Source of the DNA: Macrobrachium rosenbergii
Lineage: Eukaryota > Arthropoda > Malacostraca > Decapoda > Palaemonidae
NCBI RefSeq assembly: GCF_040412425.1
Contig: NC_089742.1
Location: 75,164,625-75,228,624, forward strand
DNA: 64,000 nucleotides
Reading direction: 5' to 3'
Shown here: one piece after another, positions 34,408 to 44,960 of the stretch
Layout of the letters: each line of letters opens with the position of its first letter
How positions within the stretch are numbered: the stretch's first letter is position 1
Position numbers and translations under genes: made by a program
The notes under the pieces: model-generated
Told to the model about the DNA's origin: nothing
What the model saw: only the letters and a program-made list of their open reading frames with translations
Databases searched by the model: none

Positions 34408-34706
34408 CACCCCCACGGGGGATAGTGCCGTCAGTGCAGCTCATAAGGAGCACTGTAGGCATTACTTAAGGTTCTTTGCAGTGACCCTTTGTCCCCTAGC
34501 TGCAACCCCTTTCATTCCTTATACTGTACCTCCTCTCATTACCATCTTACTTTTCACTCTCTCCTAATAATTGATTAATAATGCAACTGCGAGGTTTTCC
34601 TCCTGTTACACCTTTCAAACATTTTTACTGTCAATTTCCATTTCACCACTGAATGAACTCACAGGTTCCAGCACTTGGCCTTTGGTCTAAATTCTATTCT
34701 ATTCTC
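34408..34706 (-). repeat. Short interspersed repeat, copy B
   Basis: Reverse-complement relative of 4203-4492. Minus-strand landmarks are AAGTGCTGGAACCTGTGAGT, GTTTGAAAGGTGTAACAGGA, GGTTGCAGCTAGGGG and CCCCCGTGGGGG at the far end. Confidence 0.75.
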
Positions 34707-34939
34707 TATGACTCCCACATGATGATACCATCTTAAATTTTGATAGAAAACTGCGCTATTACTTAACTGATGAAGGAAGTCTTTTGATAGGTTACCCGTT
34801 TAATAACAAGTTGAGAGTAAGAAAGCTCCTATTTATCATTTCTTCTCATGAAAGGGTGGTAGAGAGATGCTTTCTGTAAAGACAGGTCCACTTCCACTTC
34901 CGTTTTCTTTTTTTTGTGTTTTTGAATTAATTTTTCTAG

Positions 34940-34982
34940 GGCAAAAGATAAAGAGGTGATAAGAAGAGGAATAGCATGTGAG
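34940..34982 (+). CDS. Host gene, internal exon
   Basis: Acceptor TTAATTTTTCTAG, donor GTGAGT. One base completes the preceding codon, followed by AKDKEVIRRGIACE, ending in phase 0. The other two frames contain stops (TAA, TGA), which fixes the phase. The short charged exon joins in frame to 35595. Confidence 0.65.
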
Positions 34983-35594
34983 GTGAGTAGCTACTGGTGC
35001 AAACTAGTCTACTTTTTAAAATGACAAGCCTTAAGAATGAATTCTTTTAATGTACATAAGGATTTGCTCGAACTGTACTGTATTGGCTGGTGAAATTTTC
35101 ATGAAGTAAACAAAGGGTGTACAATGACAAATGCAACTAAAGAAAAGTAATATTCCATGCTGATACCTAAGAGCAACTTCTCCGAATCTGAAGCTCTGAC
35201 AGCTGAGCTCTTTATTAAAGCGAAAGTGCAGAACATTTCATTGGAATTTTCATTTATCATCGCGCCATTTTTTAAAGTATGTAATAAATATACTAGGTTG
35301 CATCTTTTGGTAATTTGAGGTAACTATGTAGTCAAATTACCCCTCGTGGTTAAATTTTAGTTTCTAAAAACTGGTAGGTATGGTCACCTTTAGGAAAATA
35401 TCTGACAGTTTAACAAACATAAGTAAGAATATTGAGATATTCGGTTTTATTTTTTCCCACTAAATTTTTGACAGTCTTTATAATATCATGGCTTTTATAT
35501 AATCAATATATTAAGCAGTAAAGTGAAACATCCTTTTCAGTGTGTTTAAAATATGTTGTATGAAAATTCTGATGACTGATTCTTTTTCCAACAG

Positions 35595-35804
35595 GGAGTA
35601 GTAGATAGAACTATTGTTGGCATCGTTGAAGAGGTCTTTGTCATGCCAGAAATACAGTTCCAAGTCTACCTGACTGTTTGGTCCTTACTCTATGACATTG
35701 GGAGAGGACTTTCACAGGAAGAATTCCTCAAATTTAAGAAAAAGGAAAATGAACTTTCTTTGGAGCCTGTTGCTAAAAAAGCTCTGCTGAAACATGTTCT
35801 TGAG
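35595..35804 (+). CDS. Host gene, last exon visible in the window
   Basis: Acceptor CTTTTTCCAACAG, consensus donor GTAAGT. Seventy residues in phase 0: GVVDRTIVGIVEEVFVMPEI, then QFQVYLTVWSLLYDIGRG and a Lys/Glu-rich LKFKKKENELSLEPVAKKAL helix. Predicted helical. Only 50 bp after this donor the DIRS pair begins. A downstream partner exon was not established (one phase-compatible candidate is at 56389). Product unknown. Confidence 0.8.
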
Positions 35805-35854
35805 GTAAGTGTTCTGCACAAGAAATTTGATTCTTTTTATGACCATAAAATAAA

Positions 35855-36024
35855 TTTTGTTAATGAGACTTACCTGTCAGATATATATATAGCTGTATTC
35901 TCCGAAGTCCGACAGAATTTCAAAAAACTCACGGCACATGCAGTGGGGCCAGGTGGTTAGTACCCATTCCCGCCGCTGGGAGGTGGGTATCAGGAACCAT
36001 TCCCGTTTTCTATTTAGATTTTCT
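35855..36024 (+). repeat. Left inverted terminal repeat, DIRS element 1
   Basis: It contains GAGACTTACCTGTCAGATAT and CGACAGAATTTCAAAAAACT. It is about 95% identical in complement to 42110-42290; the right copy extends about 20 bp further outward. Confidence 0.9.
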
Positions 36025-36696
36025 CTGTCGCCGGTACTGTCAACATTTGTTTTCAGTACCTCCGTCTTTGGATTTCGTAAACTCGTTATTTTTCACTTAA
36101 GTATTCGATTTGACTTTTGGTTTTTATCACGGCTGCATCGTGATTAGATTGTGAATTGGCATACGCTTTTGTGGACTGTTTTTTGGATTTGATTTTGATT
36201 GCTCTTTGAATGATGTCTGGATCTAGTTCTGCTAGCTTCAGAGTATGTTGTGCGAATGAGTGTAAGGTGAGGCTACCGAAGACTTCGGTAGATCCTCACA
36301 CTGTATGCACGAGGTGAATATTAAATGACTGCTGCAAGGAGTGTGAGACTTGCCGGATGCAAGCTGGAAGGTGTTTGTTGCCTATATCCGCAAGTTGAGC
36401 GTGATAGGATCTGGAGGTCTTCCTCCAGGAGTGCTAGTAGAGTAAGGATATTTATTCCTCTCCTGTAAACCCGAGCTTCTCGGTGGGAAAGCAATTAGAT
36501 CCAAATTTAAGACAACAATTTGGAGCGGAAGGTGATACTTTCGCCTAATTTATTTTTGTCAAGTACTTTTTGGCAGTACTTATACTAAAATTGAACGTTA
36601 CAAATTATAAACACCATCCGTGCTCTGGAATCGAAAGTGATTTCTCTTTAAAGTGCAGTAAGTGTTGTGATCCCCCTAGTGCAGTGGAGGGGGCGT

Positions 36697-37094
36697 CAGA
36701 TCGGCCGTATAATGCCTCTAGGCCTGGACCTCTGTCGGACTCCCTGGACTTTGGGAGTGGGCAAGTCGAAAGCCTCAAGAGGGTTACGCGGACCCCCACC
36801 GATCTGGCGTCCCTTCGGCAGGACCTGTTGACGCTTCCCAGGCTGCCAAGGATCGTGCGCGTGCACGTATCCTGAAGGACTGCTTCTTGTCCTCTCAGAT
36901 CGGCCCCATAACGCTTCTAGGCCTGGACCTCTGTCGGACTCCCAGGACTCAGGCAATGGACATGTCGAAAGCCGCAAGAGGGTTACGGGGGCTTCCCACC
37001 GATCTGGCGTCCCTTCGGCAGGATCTGTTGACGTTTCTCAGGCTGCCAAGGATCGTGCTCGTGCACATATCCTGAAGGTTTGCTTCTCGTCCTC
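36697..37094 (+). repeat. About 199-bp tandem duplication in gag
   Basis: Copies start CAGATCGGCC at 36697 and 36896, about 88% identical. Element 2 has a single corresponding unit (about 43076-43280). A 199-bp step is not a multiple of three, so it changes frame. Confidence 0.85.
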
Positions 37095-37240
37095 CGAGGC
37101 GTCCTCCCCGTGCAAGGGGTGGAACTCTCGGAAGGACTCTCGCCCGCTGTAGAGAAGCTTCAGAGAAGAGGACGCTTCACGTCCTCTTTCTCAAGGCATA
37201 TTTTCGTCTTCTTTGAGTGTTTCGACGCTTTTCCATCGGC

Positions 37241-37618
37241 TGCAGCGTGACGCCCGCAAGCAGCTATCCTGGATGCTTCTGTAGCTGCTCGTCAGGACGC
37301 TCCTCTCGCTGCCGTGCAGGACGCCGGATGGACGCCGACAGACGCTCATCAGGACTTCTCTTTGGTTGCTCGTCGTGACTCTTCAGAGCAATCAAAGACC
37401 GCCGCTGGATCGCCATCGTGGCGATCGGCTGCAGCCTGACGCCAGCAAGCAGCTATCCTGGACGCTCTGTGGCTGCTCGTCAGGACGCGCTCCTCTTGCT
37501 GCCGTGCAGGACGCGGCTGGACGCCGTCAGGACGCTCATCAGGACGCCTCTTTGGTTGTTCAACGTGACGCTTCAGAGCAATCAAAGACTGCGGGGAATC
37601 GAAGCTCCCTTCTGCATG
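37241..37618 (+). repeat. About 189-bp tandem duplication in gag
   Basis: Copies begin TGCAGCSTGACGCC at 37241 and 37430. The unit itself is built of short RQDA-like codon repeats (CAGGACGC). Confidence 0.85.
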
Positions 37619-38749
37619 TTGCACCGCAAGGTCTTCGTTCTCCCAAGGACTTGGGAGACTCTCTGGTTTCTTCCATTGAAGAGAGAGAAGTCTCTTGTGA
37701 GTCGGAGCCTGCAGACCTTGAGCAGCCTCCTACTTCCTCATCTACGGTCTACCAGGTGTTAGCCGGTCTTCTCAAGGACTTGTTTGGGGACAAGTTCAAA
37801 CCTCGGGTCCTCTCTCTCCTCCTTCGCAGTTAACTTCGTCCAAGACGATGAGAGCGTCTGGGGTTTGTTAAGATGACTTCGTCTCTGGCGACGAAGAAGG
37901 CCTTCAAGAAGGTTAACACCTGGATTGAGGGAAGAAAGACCCAAGGCAAGACTTCTTTTACCCTGCCTCCGTCCAAGCTTTGCGACAAGGCAGGTTTGTG
38001 GTACTAGACCGGAGAGGACGTCGGCTCAAGTGTTCCTTCGTCGTCCCAGGGGTCTTCGCTACCTTGGTCGACGCGTCTAGAAGGTCCTTCCTATCTGCAA
38101 CCAAAGTGTTGTGGACTTTGTCGGAGACGGATCTCCATTTGAAGGGACTTTTTCTTCCCATGGAAGTCTTTTATTTCCTGGACTGGTGTTTGGGGACTCT
38201 AGACGTTAAGATTAGAAGTTCCTTCTCTATCAGCCTGAGGGAGCTGTCTAGCGTCTTGATCTGCTTGGACAAGGCCGTCAGGGATGACTCGGAGGAACTG
38301 GCTTCCCTCTTTTGTAAGGGCCTCTTGAAGAAGAGGGCCTTGTACTGTAACTTTACACTAAGTCAGTTTCTCCGTCGCAGAGGGCAGAATTGCTGTTCGC
38401 CCCGTTGTCGAGCCATCTCTCCCCCCTGTCTTTGATCAAGGATCTCGCCGCCAGCTTGAAGGAGAAGGCCACTCACGATCTCTTGGCCCACTCGTCAAAC
38501 ACCCGGCAGTCCCTTTGTCGTCGTTGTCGGGTCAGACCTCCAGGAAACAGAAGCCCTTTCATAGAGGAGCTTCTTCCTATAGATCCTCTTCCTGAGGAAG
38601 AGGTCTTTCCAGAGGAGGAGCCGCCTAAACCTAGGGGCAAGAAGTGACCTGCAACGCTCCAGACGCCTGTAGGAGCCAGGCTTCTTTTTTTTTGGGAGCC
38701 TGGAGAGCAAGAGGGGCGGACTCCTGGTCCTCCTAATTATCGAGAGAGG

Positions 38750-39800
38750 ATGCAAGATCCCCTTTCTCGACACGCCACATCTGTGCACGTCGCCCAGGGA
38801 TTTGTCGCCCTTCTACCATCAAGAGAAGCAACAGCCCCTTTTCGAGTTATTAGTGCAAATGCTCGAGAAAAAGCTGTGGAAGTAGTCCTGGAGCTGGACT
38901 CCCCAGGATTCTTCAACCGACTGTTTCTAGTTCCGAAGCAGTCGGAAGGATGGAGATCAGTCCTAGATGTCAGCGGACTGAACCGTTTTCATGGCGAAGG
39001 GGGAAGTTCACGATGGAGACGTCCTAGTCTGTTCTAGGAGCATTTAGACCAGGAGATTGGTTGTCTCGCTGGACCTTCAGGACACCTTCTTTCACGTCCC
39101 CATACATCCCCAGTCGAGGAAGTTCCTGAGGTTTGTATCGGGACAAGTGTTCCAATTCAGAGCTCTTTGCTTCGGGATAAGCACAGCCCCTATAATCTTC
39201 ACGATCATCATGAAGAATGTGGCGAGATGGCTTCACTTAGCGGGCATACGAATCTCGCTTTACCTGGACGATTGGCTCATTCGAGCCTCTTCGCAGTCAA
39301 AGTGTCTGGAGGACCTGAAATCGACTTTGAAGTTGACGAAGTCCCTAGGACTTTTAGTAAACGTAGACAAGTCCCATCTGATCCCGACGCAGTCCATAGT
39401 GTTCTGGGGATTCAGATGGATTCAGTGGCTTTTCAAGCTTTTCCGTCCCAGGAACGGCAGCAATGCTTTGGAAAAGTCCCATCCTACCTGGGGAAGGAAA
39501 CATGCCCGGTGAGGGAATGGTTGAGTTTGCTGGGGACCATTTCCTCGCTGGAGAAGTTGGTTTCCCTGGGAAGACTGCATCTCAGATCCCTCCAGTTTTT
39601 TCCTGGCGGAAAACTAGATAAACTAGGAGGATCTAAAGGAGTCCCTGAGGATCTCTCCCGTAGTCAAGGATCTCCTGAGGTGGTGACTCGTCCCCTCAAA
39701 GTTGGCAGAAGAGGTTTTCTCTACACCTTCAGAGCCCCGACCTATAGTGTTGTTTTCCCGCGCCCAGTGAGGGATGAGGAGCAACACTAGGGGGAGGGAA
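38750..39800 (+). pseudogene. DIRS element 1 reverse transcriptase
   Basis: Motifs in order: EAVVELDSPGFFNRLFLVPK-like (38870-38945), RSVLDVSGLNRF, VVSLDLQDTFFHVPIHPQSR, FRALCFGISTAPIIFTIIMK and an intact catalytic box LYLDDWL near 39270, then LLVNVDKSHLIPTQSIVFWG. Frames 38750-39037, 39057-39512 and 39167-39790 carry successive parts, so at least two frameshifts break it. It would copy element RNA within DIRS replication. The YLDD box is intact here, unlike element 2. Confidence 0.85.
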
Positions 39801-40450
39801 GTGTCAGGCACCTGGAGAGGGGGAACAGGTGTCCTGGCACATCAATCTCAGAGTTTAGGGCGATTCTGCTGGCCCTGGTTTTTCTTCGAGAGCCAAGCTT
39901 CAGGCCGAGTGATACAGGTAAACTCGACAACACCACAGCCCTGGCATACCTCAAGAAATAGGGAGGAACTCACTCCCGGTCCCTGTCACCTGGCGTAGGA
40001 TTTCCTGCTTTGGGCGCATGCTCGAGGTATCACGATCCCACGAGGTTCATGGCAGGAGTGGAGAATGTCCACGAGGACCTTCTCAGTCGGCAGCGTCATC
40101 TTCCGCCGACCGAGTGGACCCTTCATGAGGAGGTGTGTCAGGAGCTGTGGAGATTATGAGGAAGTCCTTGGTGGATCTCTTCACGACATCCAGGACAAGG
40201 AGGCTTCCTCTATACTGCTCTCCCGCACTAGATCCAGGAGCAGTAGCGGTAGATGCCCTCGTCTGGGATTGGAAGGGATTGATCTTTACGCCTTTCCTCC
40301 CTTCAAGATTCTGGGGGAGGTCATCAGGAAGTTCGCAGTGCCGGAAGGGACGCCAGTGATGTTGATCTCCCCCTTTTGGCCAGCGGCAGGGTGGTTCACA
40401 GAGGTCATGACCTTCCTGGTGGACTTCCCAAGAGCGCTTCCCCCTTAGAA
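39801..40450 (+). pseudogene. DIRS element 1 RNase H and Dam-like region
   Basis: Degraded RNase H signals (REVSGTW, a DN.TALAYLKK-like stretch near 39930, and VHEDLLSRQ-like near 40070) precede a region reading VDLFTTSRTRRLPLYCSPAL, DPGAVAVDALVWDWKGL at about 40170-40280. This corresponds to the methyltransferase-like segment of DIRS pol proteins (IDLFATR..N / YAFPPF pattern). Stops and shifts are frequent. Confidence 0.65.
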
Positions 40451-40479
40451 CCGATCTGCTCAGACAGCCCCACTTCGAA

Positions 40480-41560
40480 AGGTACCACAAAACCTCCCGC
40501 TCTGAGTCTGACTGCGTTCAGACTATCACGAAATTGGCGAGAGCGAGGGTTTTTCATGAGCAGTGGCAAGGGCTATCGCTAGGCGCCAGGAGACCCTCCT
40601 CCAATTTGGTGTACCAATCTTAGTGGGCCAATTTCAGGAAAGGGTGCAGAAGCAAGGGGATTTTCCTCAACCTCGATCTCTGTGCCTCAGATAGCAGACT
40701 TCCTTCTTCATTTTGGGAGAAGGAAAAGCTGGCAGTCTCGACAATTAAAGGACGTTGAAAATGTGCTCGGCAGTCTTCAGACACAGAGTTTTAGACTTAA
40801 CCGACAATAAGGATCTTCACGATCTCTTGAGGTCCTTTGAGACTTCTAAGGTACCTCATCCGTGGACGCCTTCCTAGAACCTGGATATCGCCCTAGAAGT
40901 TTTTTGAAGTCGGTTACATTCGAGCCTCTTCATTCGGCATCGCCCAGGAATGTGACAAGGAAGGCTTTTTTCCTAACTGCTCTGGCGACAACGAAGAGAG
41001 TTAGTGAAGTTCAAGCCATCAACAAGCACATAGACTTTAGAGGGCATAAGGCCTTATGCTCCCTTAGCCCTATGTTTCTCGCCAAGAATGAGAACCCTTC
41101 TACCCCTTGGCCCAAGAGTTTTGAGATCAAGGATATAGCAGAAATTCTTGGGCAAGAATAAGAGAGAGTCCTGTGCCCTGTCAGGGCTCTCAATTTCTTC
41201 TTAGATAGGACGAAAGGAGGCAGAGGCCCGTCGGACAATTTGTGGTGTTCTGTCAAAGGCCGGACTTTTCCGATGTCCAAGAATGCTCTGACATTCTTTT
41301 TAAGAATACGTTCAGGAGGCTCATTCTACCTGCCAAGACAGCGACATGAGACTCCTGAAAGTCAAGGCTCACTTAGTGAGAGCTATCGCGACCTCTGTGG
41401 CTTTCCAGAAGAACATGTCCCTTAGCGATCTTCTGGGTACCACCTTTTGGCGAAGTGATTCGGTGTTCGCCTCACATTTCTTGTGGGACGTGAAGACGAC
41501 ATACCTGAAAACTGCTACTCGCTAGGACCATACGTTTCCGCATGCTTGGGGGCAGAGAGC
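40480..41560 (+). pseudogene. DIRS element 1 tyrosine recombinase
   Basis: The catalytic fold is recognised from 40862: EPLHSASPRNVTRKAFFLTA, LATTKRVSEVQAI (box I Arg), SLSPMFLAKNENP, then in another frame KAHLVRAIATSVAF (HxxR box II at about 41365) and VFASHFLWDVKTTY (about 41470). The expected nucleophile position, Tyr in HYLRD-type motifs of this family and in element 2, reads Phe. Together with frameshifts this indicates an inactive enzyme. Its normal role is integration of circular element DNA. Confidence 0.8.
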
Positions 41561-41954
41561 AATACTCTTCCTATCCTTTAGAGGTTAGGAAGTATTTTTT
41601 AATCTTGATTTTGTGTTTTTATGGTTGTTGGGTTAGCCACCGGAGGTGGACATCCCAGTCTTTAGCTTATACTAAGTTTTATTACTTAGATAGGCTCGGT
41701 CAGGTGGTTGGTCGTTGCTCCTTTTGCCCTCACAGTATGGTCTTATGATCTAGTCCCATTGTGGTCACGCCCCGGTGGACAGATCATCTAGAACTCACCA
41801 GCTATATAGGTCACTACCTTGCTGGAGACTCTAGTAAAGCAGAAGCAGGCTTGGGTGACAGTATCACGAAGTCAGCTATGCTAACAGGTAAGGAACCAAG
41901 GCGTCAATCGCCTACATATTTTTGTTTCCTAAATCCTATTCTGTCTCTTCCCAC
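41561..41954 (+). other. 3' untranslated part of DIRS element 1
   Basis: Noncoding sequence between recombinase and internal complementary region. The corresponding region of element 2 is 47940-48455, with similar TTTTTATGGTTG...TAGGCTCGGTCAGGTGGT wording. Confidence 0.6.
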
Positions 41955-42065
41955 CTCCAATGGTGGGATTCAGCTATATATATATATCTGACAGGTAAGT
42001 CTCATGAACAAAATGATATTTTAATAATAAAATAAAGTTTGTTCATACTTACCTGGCAGATATAT
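41955..42065 (+). repeat. Internal complementary region, DIRS element 1
   Basis: TATATCTGACAGGTAAGTCT (complement of the left end) is followed, after AATGATATTTTAATAATA, by AAAGTTTGTTCATACTTACC (complement of the right end). It mirrors the junction of a circularised element. Confidence 0.85.
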
Positions 42066-42109
42066 ATAATCATAGTGCCCACCCTCCCTCCTCAGGAGAC
42101 AGTGGCACT

Positions 42110-42300
42110 AGAAAATCTGAATAGAAAACAGGAATGGTTCCTGATACCCGCCTCCCAGCGGCGGGAATGGGTACTAACCACCTGGCCCCACTGCGTGTGC
42201 CGTGAGTTTTTTGAAATTCTGTCGGACTTCGGAGAATACAGCTATATATATATCTGCCAGGTAAGTAAGAACAAACTTTATTTTATTATTAAAATTTCAT
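42110..42300 (+). repeat. Right inverted terminal repeat, DIRS element 1
   Basis: Complement of 35855-36024, ending TTATTATTAAAATTTCAT directly before element 2. Confidence 0.9.
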
Positions 42301-42446
42301 GTTTTTGTACATGCAACTTACCCGGCAGATATATACTTAGCTATAGTCTCCGACGTTCCCGACAGAATTTCAAATCTCGCGGCACACGCAACCGGTAGGT
42401 CAGGTGATCTACCTTTCCCGCCGCTTTTTCTAATCAGATTTTCTCT
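42301..42446 (+). repeat. Left inverted terminal repeat, DIRS element 2
   Basis: Matches the complement of 48590-48777 almost perfectly (CGACGTTCCCGACAGAATTT). The left copy lacks about 30 bp present in the right copy before TTTTCTAATCAG. Confidence 0.9.
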
Positions 42447-42612
42447 GCCGCTGGTTCCGGCAACATCTGTTGTTGGTTCCTCCTGCTTTGATTTTCGTTT
42501 CTCGCTTGCTGAGGATCTTTTGGACTGATTTTGGTGACGTATTGGATCTTTGGCTTGGCATACGCTATTGTGGACTGTTTTTTGGATTTGCTTTTTTGAT
42601 TGTTCTGTTAAG

Positions 42613-44960
42613 ATGTCTGATATCAATGTTACACCTGTGTTTCGTGTGTGTGTTAGGCAAGAGTGTAAGGAGAGGTTGCCGAAAGCTTCGGTAGACCCTC
42701 ACACTGTATGCATGAGGTGTAGGGGAATGATTGTTCTTCGGACAATAGGTGTAAGGAGTGTGAGAATTTGTCTGAACAGGAATGGAAGGTTTTGACTTCT
42801 TATTTGAAGAAGCTTGAAAAGGATAGAGCTAGGAAGGCTTCCTCTAGAAGCTCTAGTAGGTCTCGCTCTGCTGAGCATGAAGTAGAGATTAACACTGTAG
42901 GCTCTCCTAATACTTTGGTTTCAGCCCCTTCTCCCTTCACCGAACCTGTGGATTCGTCTTTTGAAATGGCTGCGATGAAGGCGGAGATCCTTAGGATGAA
43001 ATTGCAAATGAGTGCTATGGATGAAGGAAGGTAGGAGTGATAGTGATTTGTGCAGTGTCCCCAGTGCAGTGGAGGGGGCGTCTGATCGGCTCCACATTGC
43101 TCCTAGGCCTAGACCTCTTCCAAACTCCCAGGACCAGTGGAGGAGGAATGTCGAAAGCCGCAAGGAGGATGTAGAGCATCCCCAACGATCAGGCGTCCTT
43201 CGGCAGATCCTGTTGTTGCGTCCCAGGCTGCCTTGGATCGCCATAGAAAAGGCATCCTGAAGAAGTGTTTTCTTCTTCTGGCTTCTTCTTCACCGAGGCG
43301 TGGTTGGAGTTCGGCTGAGGAGTCACGCCTCTGAAGAGATCCTGGAAGGCTCCTAGAGTAGAGGCTTTGGATTCGAGTCCTGAGCGCTTCCCGGAGGATT
43401 CTCCTATCGTCAGGAAGAGAGCTCGAAGATCCCCCTCGTCCTCTCCAGTAGGAGTAAAGGAGTCGACGAAGCAGATTTTGGTCGGTCTCCAGGAGCAGTT
43501 GTCAGCGCTTGTAGGATCTCTCTCCAAGGATACCTTGTCTCGTAGGAAGGATGACTTTCTTCCCATCAAAAGTTCCAGGAAGCGTCCTTCTTCGAGTCGT
43601 CGCAGCTCTTCTCCCGTCAGGCTTCCTCTTCAGCAGCAAGCTTTTTCTTCACGGAGACGCTCTTCGCCAAGCAGGCGCTCTTCTCCCAGCAGGCGCTCTA
43701 CTCCCAGCAGGTGCGTTTCTACCAGGCGCTCATCATCGGAGGGAAGCACCTCTCCTTCCAGGCGCACTTCGCCTCACAGACCCTCTTCTCCTTTGGACAG
43801 GCGCTCTTCTTCTTCCAAGCGCCTCTCGCGGGACAAACTCCCTCCTTCCAGCAAACAACGCTCTCTGGCCAGACGTTCTAGCAATAGGCTCCCCTCTCCT
43901 GGCAGGCTCTTGTCAGTGGACAAGAGCCCCTCTCCTGTCAGGTGCCAGTCCGGCAGCAGGCGCCATTCTCCTGGCAGGCGCTCTTCGTTGGACAGGAGTG
44001 CTTCTCCGTCCAGGCTCGCTTCACCTGATAGGCGCTCCTCTTCTTTCAAGCCTTCCTCCCCACCTGCTCTATTGGAAGAAGTCTCAGAGGAGGAATCCCC
44101 TAAGGACGCTGGGGTTTCTGATTATAAAAGACTGGCTTCTTTGCTGATTCAGGAGTTTGGAGATTCTCTTTGCCATGCTGCCCCTCCTTCTCCTGGGTCT
44201 TTATGGGACAGTACCAAGTCAGCAAAACCCTCCTCTTTTGTCAAGATGCGCCCTACGATCTCCATGAGGAAAGCCTTTAAGGGAGTTGGAGAGTGGATGC
44301 AGTCGAAGAAGGAAGCAGGCAAGACTGTTTCTCTTTCCTCCTTCTAGGCTTTTGGGAAAGTCTGGAATTTGGTACGAGACCAAGGAGCCTATGGGGTTGG
44401 GTCTCCCCTCATCAGCAGACTCAGATTTTTTTGTCTCTGGTAGACTCCTCCAGGAGGCTTTCTCTTCTTCGGCCAAGGCGACTTGGGGAATGTGCGAGCT
44501 GGACCATCTCCTCAAGGGCCTTTTAGAGTTTTGGAGGTGTTCAGTTTTATGGATTGGTCTCTTGGGGCTTTGGCCAGGAGGACTCAAGACCCTGAATTCT
44601 TAGTATGGATGATTTTGTCAGTGTGTTGTCTTGTTTGGACAAAGTGGTGAGGGATGGTTCGATGGAAGTCGCTGCCTTATTCGGAGCTGGTATCCTTAAG
44701 AAGAGATCGGTCTTCAGCTCTTTCCTCACCAAATCCGTGTCTCCTCTCCAGAGGTCCTCTTCTGTTTGCTCCTCTATCGCCCCATCTTTTCCTCAAGAAA
44801 CGGTCAAGGAGATTTCTCGCTCTTTGTCGGAGAAGGCGACCCAGGATCTTTTGGCTCAGTCATCAAAGAGAATGAGACCTGCTGTTCCCTTTCGCCAAGA
44901 AGGAGAAGGTTCCCTTTCAGGAGCCCTTTCGAGGTGGATCAAGAGCCTCCTTCAGAAGTA
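42613..44960 (+). pseudogene. DIRS element 2 gag with Arg/Ser-rich domain
   Basis: ATG at 42613: MSDINVTPVFRVCVRQECKE, then DPHTVCMRCRG. After a one-base loss in a G run near 42724 it continues NDCSSDNRCKECENLSEQEW and a KKLEKDR helix with an Arg/Ser tail (to a stop at 43034). The frame 43367-44347 encodes about 200 residues rich in RRSSPSR-type units, then LIQEFGDSLCH and FVKMRPTISMRKAFKGV. A frameshift leads to capsid-like ELDHLLKGL and, from 44605, VLSCLDKVVRDGSMEVAALF with ILKKRS. The Cys pattern may bind zinc and the RS tract may bind nucleic acid (inference). Confidence 0.8.
43660..44050 (+). repeat. Coding minisatellite for Arg/Ser units
   Basis: Many units of the type CAGGCGCTCTTCTCCCAG, mostly 18 bp or multiples of three, encode RRSSPS-like repeats. 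Confidence 0.8.

Larger units (their letters stand above)
36208..38647 (+). pseudogene. DIRS element 1 gag
   Basis: It starts at ATG 36212 with MSGSSSASFRVCCANECKVR, then DPHTVCTR and a stop, paralleling the Cys-rich gag N-terminus of element 2. Internal tandem duplications of about 199 bp (36697-37094) and 189 bp (37241-37618) shift or lengthen the frame. The C-terminal capsid-like part is at 37980-38650: TDLHLKGLFLPMEVFYFLDW, then SVLICLDKAVRDDSEELASL and FCKGLLKKRALYC. Multiple stops; not functional. Confidence 0.75.
35855..42300 (+). mobile_element. DIRS-like tyrosine-recombinase retrotransposon, element 1
   Basis: Inverted terminal repeats lie at 35855-36024 and 42110-42300. Just before the right one, at about 41955-42065, is an internal complementary region: CTGACAGGTAAGTCTCATGA (complement of the left end) joined to CATACTTACCTGGCAG (complement of the right end). 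This is the diagnostic DIRS1 arrangement. Plus-strand order is gag, RT, RNase H, Dam-like region, tyrosine recombinase. All frames are interrupted. No target duplication is seen, as expected for recombinase-mediated insertion. Confidence 0.9.

Noticed and set aside
21839..35804. Assignment of the host gene to the Sac3/GANP family
   Set aside because: The acidic helices are suggestive only; no diagnostic motif is visible, so no name is given.
37349..37762. Overlapping frames of 91-155 codons on both strands
   Set aside because: They arise from repetitive GC-rich gag duplications of DIRS element 1. At most one strand (plus) reflects the decayed gag.
43774..44049. Minus-strand 91-codon Glu/Leu-rich frame
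   Set aside because: Antisense reading of the Arg/Ser-coding repeat of DIRS element 2.
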